Below are positions 59,583-64,000 of a stretch of DNA of 64,000 nucleotides, piece after piece. The notes under the pieces were generated by a model that searched no databases, was not told the DNA's origin, and saw nothing but the letters and a program-made list of their open reading frames with translations. The stretch is from 43-108 sp001915545 (GTDB lineage: Bacteria > Bacteroidota > Bacteroidia > Bacteroidales > Bacteroidaceae): assembly GCA_902491215.1 (NCBI GenBank), contig CABUGV010000011.1, forward strand, positions 21,583 through 85,582, written 5' to 3'. The translations under genes were made by a program, and so were the position numbers. Positions within the stretch are counted from its first letter, which is position 1, and the number at the start of each line of letters is the position of its first letter.

Positions 59583-60932
59583 ATGAGGAAAGGGTATTTT
59601 TCAGTTTGTACAAAGATCGTGCCTGTATTCTTCGCGTTGTTGTTTCTATGCGGTTGCGAGAGGCGCATAGAGTGGAATGACGGATTCTATGCAGGAGAGA
59701 CTGAGGATGGACGTCCTTCAGGTTTCGGCCGTTGGGTAGGCGATTCTGATTCTTGTGCTTACGAAGGTTTCTGGAAGTCAGGTCTCATGTCCGGTTATGG
59801 TACGTTTACCTGTGCCGACACCTGTCGTCGCGGCATATTTTCGGAAGGAAAGCTAAATGGCCTCGGTCAGCTCATAACAAAAGGCGACACTGTTTATACC
59901 GGCATGTGGAGAGACGGTAAGCGTGACGGACGCGGTGTTTTCACTGATTCTCTAGGCCGACGGATAGAAGGATGGTGGAAAAACGAAACTCTCGTATACG
60001 GCCGTATTTATGATGAGCTTGGCGTGTACGAAGGTGAAGTTGATTCCTGCGGAGATCCCTCTGGTCACGGTAAGTTTATAAATCCTTCAGGAGCATTCTA
60101 CGAAGGACATTGGGAGAACGGAATGCGCGAAGATTTCGGTTTTGCTGTCAATGCAGACGGACGTCTTCAGGTTGGTGTGTGGCATCGAGGACGTTTTCAA
60201 GGAGAGCAGATGATACATAATTCCGACCGTATCTATGGTATAGATATTTCCCGTTATCAGCATATTCATAAAGGACGCACATACCCGATACGCTGGTCGG
60301 ACCTGCGTATCACCAGCCTCGGACGCCTGAAGAGCAGGCTTGTCAGTGGCGAAGTGGACTATCCCGTATCGTTCGTATATATAAAGTCTACACAGGGTAC
60401 AACAGTGCTCAACCGTCATTATCTTACTGATTACCGTTCTGCAAGAAAAGCTTCAATACCTTGTGGAGCATATCATTTCTTTTCTACAGTTTCTGATGCT
60501 GCCGATCAGGCTGCGTATTTCATCAAGAACACACGGTTCTCGCGTGGCGATCTTCCTCCTGTGCTCGATCTGGAACCTTCCGACCGTGAAATTGAACGTG
60601 CCGGCGGTGCCGTAAAGATGTTTAGGGAAGTGTTGATATGGATGAAGATAGTAGAGAAAAGGGTAGGAGTCCGTCCGATTCTGTATGTAAATCAGATGTT
60701 TGTAAACAAGTATCTTCCTCTTTCTCCTGAACTGCGCGACAATTACAACGTATGGATTGCGCGATATGGAAGCTATAAACCAGACATCAAGCTGGTTCAT
60801 TGGCAGTTGAGTGCTGACGGTAAAGTAAACGGCATTGTGCCGGAAGTTGACATAAACGTTTTCAACGGCTACAAAGATGAATTCATGAAGTATTTGCACG
60901 ATAGCACAATCAAAAGTAATGTGAAGCCGTGA
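59583..60932 (+). CDS. MORN-repeat and GH25 lysozyme-like lipoprotein
   Basis: A 449-residue fusion. The signal peptide ends with lipobox LCGC (Cys25). Residues about 35-205 hold seven to eight MORN-type repeats (for example YEGFWKSGLMSGYGTF, YTGMWRDGKRDGRGVF, YEGHWENGMREDFGF). Residues about 217-440 form a GH25 muramidase: Asp221 in GIDISRYQ, Asp329/Glu331 in PVLDLEPSD, and VPEVDINVF near the end. Prediction: an outer-membrane or periplasmic lipoprotein that cuts peptidoglycan glycan strands, with the MORN stack as a lipid- or protein-binding spacer. Co-transcribed with the unknown gene at 58538 and closed by a terminator at 60958. Confidence 0.88.
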   Translation: MRKGYFSVCTKIVPVFFALLFLCGCERRIEWNDGFYAGETEDGRPSGFGRWVGDSDSCAYEGFWKSGLMSGYGTFTCADTCRRGIFSEGKLNGLGQLITKGDTVYTGMWRDGKRDGRGVFTDSLGRRIEGWWKNETLVYGRIYDELGVYEGEVDSCGDPSGHGKFINPSGAFYEGHWENGMREDFGFAVNADGRLQVGVWHRGRFQGEQMIHNSDRIYGIDISRYQHIHKGRTYPIRWSDLRITSLGRLKSRLVSGEVDYPVSFVYIKSTQGTTVLNRHYLTDYRSARKASIPCGAYHFFSTVSDAADQAAYFIKNTRFSRGDLPPVLDLEPSDREIERAGGAVKMFREVLIWMKIVEKRVGVRPILYVNQMFVNKYLPLSPELRDNYNVWIARYGSYKPDIKLVHWQLSADGKVNGIVPEVDINVFNGYKDEFMKYLHDSTIKSNVKP

Positions 60933-60957
60933 AGAAACTGGAAATATTTGTATAATA

Positions 60958-61005
60958 AAGGCGCCATATGAAGTACATTCTCACTCATGGGCGCCTTTGT
61001 TTTTC
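60958..61005 (+). terminator. Terminator after the MORN-GH25 gene
   Basis: aaaggcgcc...ggcgccttt stem with inner atatga/tcatgg pairing, followed by gttttt. It also lies 44 bp from the stop of the converging fRMsr gene and could act for it too. Confidence 0.85.
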
Positions 61006-61039
61006 TCTTTATATTCCTCTACGATACGTCTCAGGCCGA

Positions 61040-61522
61040 TTATATCTTTTCTGAAACCATTTCTGTGAGTTTCTCCAGATACTTCCGGTCTGTTTCGTCG
61101 AATGTTGCAAGCTCCTTGCTGTCAATGTCCAGCACAGCGTATACTTTGTTGTCCTTGAATACGGGTACGACAATTTCTGAGCGCGACAGGCTGCTGCATG
61201 CAATATGTCCTGGGAATTTTTCTACGTCCTCCACAACAATTGTTTTTTCTTCCTTCCAGGCTGTGCCGCACACACCGCGTCCGTAGCCTATGCGTGTACA
61301 TGCCAGTGTACCCTGAAATGGTCCCAACACGAGTTCCTCACCGTCAACTCTATAGAATCCTGTCCACCAGAATCCGAACATTTCGGCAATGGCTGCCGTA
61401 ATGTTTGCCATGTTTGCGATCTTGTCGTTTTCGTCTTCTATTATAGATTTTATTTGTGGTAAAAGGCTCTCGTACATCTCAACTTTGTTGCCGCCTGATA
61501 TTTTATGTAATTCTTCTGCCAT
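61040..61522 (-). CDS. Free methionine-(R)-sulfoxide reductase (GAF domain)
   Basis: A 160-residue cytosolic GAF-domain protein of the fRMsr/MsrC family, which reduces free Met-R-sulfoxide with thioredoxin. The three family cysteines are present with the expected spacing: Cys75 in GTLACTRIG, Cys85 in GRGVCGTAW and Cys109 in GHIACSS. SEIVVPVF and AVLDIDS are typical substrate-cavity segments. It is transcribed toward the BASS transporter's terminator region, 36 bp from that gene's stop, with a short own leader. Plain signalling GAF proteins lack these cysteines, which makes the enzyme call firm. Confidence 0.93.
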   Translation of the reverse strand: MAEELHKISGGNKVEMYESLLPQIKSIIEDENDKIANMANITAAIAEMFGFWWTGFYRVDGEELVLGPFQGTLACTRIGYGRGVCGTAWKEEKTIVVEDVEKFPGHIACSSLSRSEIVVPVFKDNKVYAVLDIDSKELATFDETDRKYLEKLTEMVSEKI

Positions 61523-61558
61523 AAATATGTTCTTTTTTGAAATTGCTGTATTTATAAT

Positions 61559-62527
61559 TTATTGTTTTTTGACTTCATCCCTCTTGCGTGCTTCATACAG
61601 CTGGTATGAGTTTATAACATTGTGCCAAACCGAATAGAAACCTCCGGCCATGGCTGTGAGAGGGTTGAGGAATGTATATCCCATCCAGATTGCAAACACC
61701 GTGTTTTTTTGTCCCAGACCCTGTGCACTGCTTATCATCTCATTGTTGTGCCTTCCGAAGTATCGTCCAAGAGCAAATTGTCCGACACAACAGATGAGCG
61801 ATATTATTCCGATTCCGATGATGTCGGCTACAGATTCTGTGTGATGCATCATTGCCTTCATTGTGACGGCTATGGCCAATGTCAGTGCTACTGCCCACAG
61901 ATAGAATGCAAGTCCAGAACATGAAACAATTTTCTTGTGCAATTTCGGCAAGAGATAGCGGAATACCCATGCGGAGAAAAGTGGCAATATGAGTATCGGG
62001 AATACCTTTCCAATGATGAGAGTGAAGGATTTGCCGAAATCGAGATTCGGATCGGCGCTTTCGTGCATCATCGGTACAATTGCCGGAATAACAACAGCGG
62101 CCGCCAGATTGATCAGACAGGTGTAGCTCACTACAGAGTTTGCGTTTCCGCCGAGTTTGCCTGTTACTACAGCTGCAGCAGTCGCTGTAGGGCATATAAG
62201 ACATATCATAGCACTTTCGGCGAGAATCTTCCATTTGAAGTCTGGAGTAAGTGCCAGAAACAGGCCGATGGCGGAGAAGCTTACCACTTGCACTGCCAGC
62301 AGTTTCAGATGCCATTTGTGAGGGCGAAGCTGACGCGGGCTTATCTTGCAGAACGATACGAAGAGCATGAGGAATATCAACGTCGGTTGAATGATTTCTA
62401 TGGCATGTGACACGGCTGTATGAGTTCCGTCGAGCGCATGAATGTTGACGTACACAAAGTAGCCTATTATGCCTGTCAGCATGGCTATAGGCAACGTCCA
62501 GTTTCTGATGAATCTGATGATGCTCAT
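61559..62527 (-). CDS. Bile acid:sodium symporter (BASS) family transporter
   Basis: A 322-residue inner-membrane protein with about nine to ten helices, of the BASS superfamily. The family's crossover motifs are seen: CPTATAAAVVTGKLGGN near 112-128 and the second-half NEMISSAQGLGQKNTVF near 262-278. BASS proteins move organic anions such as bile acids, pantoate or pyruvate with sodium; the substrate here is unknown. It is followed by the fRMsr gene at 36 bp, so they may share a transcript. A minus-strand -7-like box TAATTTTG is at plus-strand 62592-62599. Confidence 0.85.
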   Translation of the reverse strand: MSIIRFIRNWTLPIAMLTGIIGYFVYVNIHALDGTHTAVSHAIEIIQPTLIFLMLFVSFCKISPRQLRPHKWHLKLLAVQVVSFSAIGLFLALTPDFKWKILAESAMICLICPTATAAAVVTGKLGGNANSVVSYTCLINLAAAVVIPAIVPMMHESADPNLDFGKSFTLIIGKVFPILILPLFSAWVFRYLLPKLHKKIVSCSGLAFYLWAVALTLAIAVTMKAMMHHTESVADIIGIGIISLICCVGQFALGRYFGRHNNEMISSAQGLGQKNTVFAIWMGYTFLNPLTAMAGGFYSVWHNVINSYQLYEARKRDEVKKQ

Positions 62528-62911
62528 GATGATATAGTTTATTCAGGCATGCATTCTGTTATAATGCAACTGTCTTTTTTGATTTAGGCTGCAAAATTAC
62601 TATTATGATCTGAATATTGGAAATAAAATGTTATTCAATATCAGATGTTGTGTTTGTATTTATGATTTAAAGCTCAACTGAAATACGTGACATGCTTGAT
62701 TAGCTGAAAATATTTCTGTATCGTATGACATACAGGCTGTTAACGTTCAATTTAATTTTATGCTTCGTTGTTTCTGGGGTTCTTTTCAGTAATCAATCAA
62801 GCTGTTGCGCAATGAAAGCAGGAATATGTCGAAGTATGATTAATATTGATTGCGTTTGTAATTTGTGTTTACGTAAAATGGTATATATTTGCTGATAGCT
62901 GACGTATATAA
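62528..62911. other. Divergent intergenic region
   Basis: This 384-bp spacer separates the BASS gene (minus) from the DUF2007 gene (plus). It has a minus-strand -7 box at 62592-62599 and a plus-strand promoter pair at 62862-62891. A short ctgtat/atacag hairpin near 62715-62735 has no T-run. No gene seen. Confidence 0.5.
62862..62891 (+). promoter_or_regulatory. Promoter of the DUF2007 gene
   Basis: TTTG at 62862-62865 and TATATTTG at 62884-62891, 18 bp apart, only about 21 bp before the TTG start at 62912, so the mRNA would have an almost absent leader. Confidence 0.6.
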
Positions 62912-63556
62912 TTGTCAGAAAAGCTTTTTATAAAAAATGTATTTATCAAAAACAACAGCTTTGATTCAAGTGAACAGGGTTTATTTTCAAATGATTCTGT
63001 AAAAAACTCAGAACAAGAAATAGCACACGTTTCTCCTGAAAATATTGATTGCTCGTATCGTAAGGTAAAACTGCTTCTGAAATGTGATAATTCAATCTTT
63101 GCAGATGAAATTGAAGATCTTCTGAACGCGTCCGGTATAGTTTCTCGCAGACATGACGAGCGAGATGATCCTTATCCTGGTGCATACGGTGCTGTTTTGG
63201 GCATTGCCGTATTTGTATATGCTGACGATTATGAGAAGGCCTGCAGAATAATTGAGCCGGTATTGAGTGAGCGAAGAAAGTGTATGCCTTTTTGTCCAAA
63301 ATGCGGTAGTGAGGATGTTGTTCCGATTGTTCACCGTCGTGATTATGGAACAATTATCAGTGTGCTGAGCATTTTTCTAATTCTTTTTCCTATATTGTAT
63401 ATGGAACTTCCTTCAGAATTCGGTACAAGTACTCTTGTTGCAAACATTATGGCTTGGGTCATGTTTTTTGCAGGAATAGTATTGTTGTTTATTGCTAAAC
63501 TTTTTATAGTTAATTACAAGTGCAGAAAGTGCGGTAAGAAATTCAATCGTGTATAG
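62912..63556 (+). CDS. DUF2007 and zinc-ribbon membrane protein
   Basis: A protein of up to 214 residues. A DUF2007 domain (putative signal-transducing, PII-like ferredoxin fold; about residues 49-120, with VKLLLKCDNSIFADEIEDLL) is followed by half a zinc ribbon (CPKCG near 128-132), two membrane helices (about 147-167 and 175-200), and the second half-ribbon (CRKCGKKF at the C-terminus). The two CxxCG motifs flank the helices, so both must face the cytosol. The start is uncertain: a TAA stop precedes TTG at 62912 directly, no in-frame ATG exists before residue 120, and the promoter is 21 bp upstream. Confidence 0.75.
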   Translation: MSEKLFIKNVFIKNNSFDSSEQGLFSNDSVKNSEQEIAHVSPENIDCSYRKVKLLLKCDNSIFADEIEDLLNASGIVSRRHDERDDPYPGAYGAVLGIAVFVYADDYEKACRIIEPVLSERRKCMPFCPKCGSEDVVPIVHRRDYGTIISVLSIFLILFPILYMELPSEFGTSTLVANIMAWVMFFAGIVLLFIAKLFIVNYKCRKCGKKFNRV

Positions 63557-63712
63557 CTGGCTGTTTTTGGACAATTATGCATAACTAGATTTTTCCTTCT
63601 TATGCATCGTGTTTACACTGTGAACTAGCAAATGATCTTATAGCAATACATTTGCTGGTGTGCTTAATGTGAACATACATAATAAGGGATATTCAGTAAA
63701 TAGAATAAAATT

Positions 63713-63759
63713 AGCCAACTAATTCATACACAAAGTGTTGCGAATTAGCTGGCTTTTTT
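63713..63759 (+). terminator. Terminator before the insertion sequence
   Basis: agccaactaattc / gaattagctggct stem with a loop holding caca/tgtg pairing, followed by T6. It either ends the DUF2007 transcript or belongs to the insertion sequence's left end. Confidence 0.8.
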
Positions 63760-63772
63760 GTATCTTTAGGTA

Positions 63773-63811
63773 TTCCCCCGAAAATAAGGTTTGACAGCCA
63801 AAACGGGGGAA
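63773..63811 (+). promoter_or_regulatory. Hairpin near the transposase start
   Basis: ttcccccg (63773-63780) and cgggggaa (63804-63811) form an 8-bp GC-rich stem. A ttgaca hexamer (63791-63796) sits in the loop. It ends 17 bp before the transposase ATG and may be part of the left end or a shield against read-in transcripts. Confidence 0.5.
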
Positions 63812-63827
63812 ATTCCATGACTAAGAT

Positions 63828-64000
63828 ATGGCTAAGATACAAAATATTTCAGAAATTCAGCCTACTTTGGGCTTTACAGAATTTGATATTATAGAAAAAT
63901 ATCGCAAGAGTTTCAATGAGAGTGAGCTTGGCAGGCTTCACTCGGTGTTTCCGTTTGAGCATATGGCAAAAGCGGCAGGCTTGTCTGATCATCGTCTGGG
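63828..64000 (+). CDS. Transposase, N-terminal part (partial)
   Basis: An open frame from ATG 63828 to the window edge gives 57 residues beginning MAKIQNISEIQPTLGF and containing SELGRLHSVFPFEHMAKAAGL, a pattern I know from the N-terminus of Bacteroidetes DDE transposases that start with a helix-turn-helix-like region. The catalytic DDE part lies outside the window, so the IS family cannot be fixed. It marks the left portion of an insertion sequence. A shorter ATG frame at 63817 runs into a stop and is not used. Confidence 0.7.
   Translation, partial: MAKIQNISEIQPTLGFTEFDIIEKYRKSFNESELGRLHSVFPFEHMAKAAGLSDHRL

Noticed and set aside
63627..63656. Hairpin agcaaatg/catttgct as terminator of the DUF2007 gene
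   Set aside because: The 8-bp stem has no T-run after it; the hairpin at 63713-63759 is far stronger.
1..64000. CRISPR arrays, tRNA or rRNA genes, prophage, defence islands
   Set aside because: No regularly spaced repeats, cloverleaf-like segments, rRNA-like stretches, phage structural genes or recognisable defence genes were found on reading through both strands.

Overview
The window looks like a chromosomal segment of a Bacteroidales bacterium (Bacteroides/Prevotella type). The evidence is the gene set: a hybrid two-component sensor, a fructan-type utilisation locus with a TonB-dependent receptor, DUF4199/DUF6452/DUF6048/DUF4421/DUF3078 proteins, a GT3 (eukaryote-like) glycogen synthase, ClpC, and a 29-codon COX24-domain gene. 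Bacteroidetes promoter boxes (TAnnTTTG, sometimes with an upstream TTTG) are common, and Shine-Dalgarno sequences are scarce. The species cannot be named from this sequence. Most of the window is ordinary core genome; the accessory content is the fructan locus, a GH95-like hydrolase, a GH97 enzyme and the left part of an insertion sequence at the right edge.

Layout. 2-526: 3' end of an iron-dependent alcohol dehydrogenase. 738-12753: a long minus-strand block, from DUF4286, ruvC, DUF4199, a GT2 glycosyltransferase, DUF6452, DUF6048, mntP and apbE to a Crp/Fnr regulator, an M3 oligopeptidase, a lipoprotein, dCMP deaminase, an S41 protease and 5-formyl-THF cyclo-ligase. 13147-22995: plus-strand genes for a GH97 glycosidase, a DUF1573 protein, valS, and the glycogen synthase/phosphorylase pair. 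23536-25840: minus-strand TlpA-like thioredoxin, prs and a ThiE/TenI protein. 26153-27879: two secreted cell-wall enzymes (GH25 and DUF1460). 28109-36392: minus-strand htpG, clpC, a cyclophilin and a GH95-like lipoprotein. 36650-37195: a small beta-barrel protein.

37477-47168 is a fructan/sucrose utilisation locus, all on the minus strand. Its order of transcription is TonB-dependent receptor, GH32 fructosidase, MFS sugar permease and PfkB fructokinase; a separately transcribed hybrid two-component system (HTCS) follows. The model is import of fructo-oligosaccharides, periplasmic or surface hydrolysis to fructose, uptake of fructose and phosphorylation, with the HTCS sensing fructose and switching the operon on. 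The HTCS reading frame is cut by one in-frame TGA between its periplasmic binding domain and the rest of the protein. A pair of 14-bp direct repeats 21 bp apart lies upstream of the receptor gene and is a candidate HTCS operator.

47600-62527 returns to housekeeping and envelope genes: DUF4421, a Gfo/Idh/MocA oxidoreductase, a six-helix membrane protein, an S41 protease, a GH73-LysM glucosaminidase, cdd, RNase G, the COX24-domain gene, HU, DUF3078, an unknown membrane-anchored protein, a MORN-repeat/GH25 lipoprotein, a free-methionine sulfoxide reductase and a BASS-family transporter. 62912-63556 is a DUF2007/zinc-ribbon membrane protein, apparently started at TTG. A transposase begins at 63828 and runs off the window. 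No tRNA, rRNA, CRISPR array, prophage or clear new defence system was seen. The best leads are the interrupted HTCS with its candidate operator, the GH95-like protein with altered catalytic residues, the MORN-GH25 fusion and a possible attenuator in the RNase G leader.
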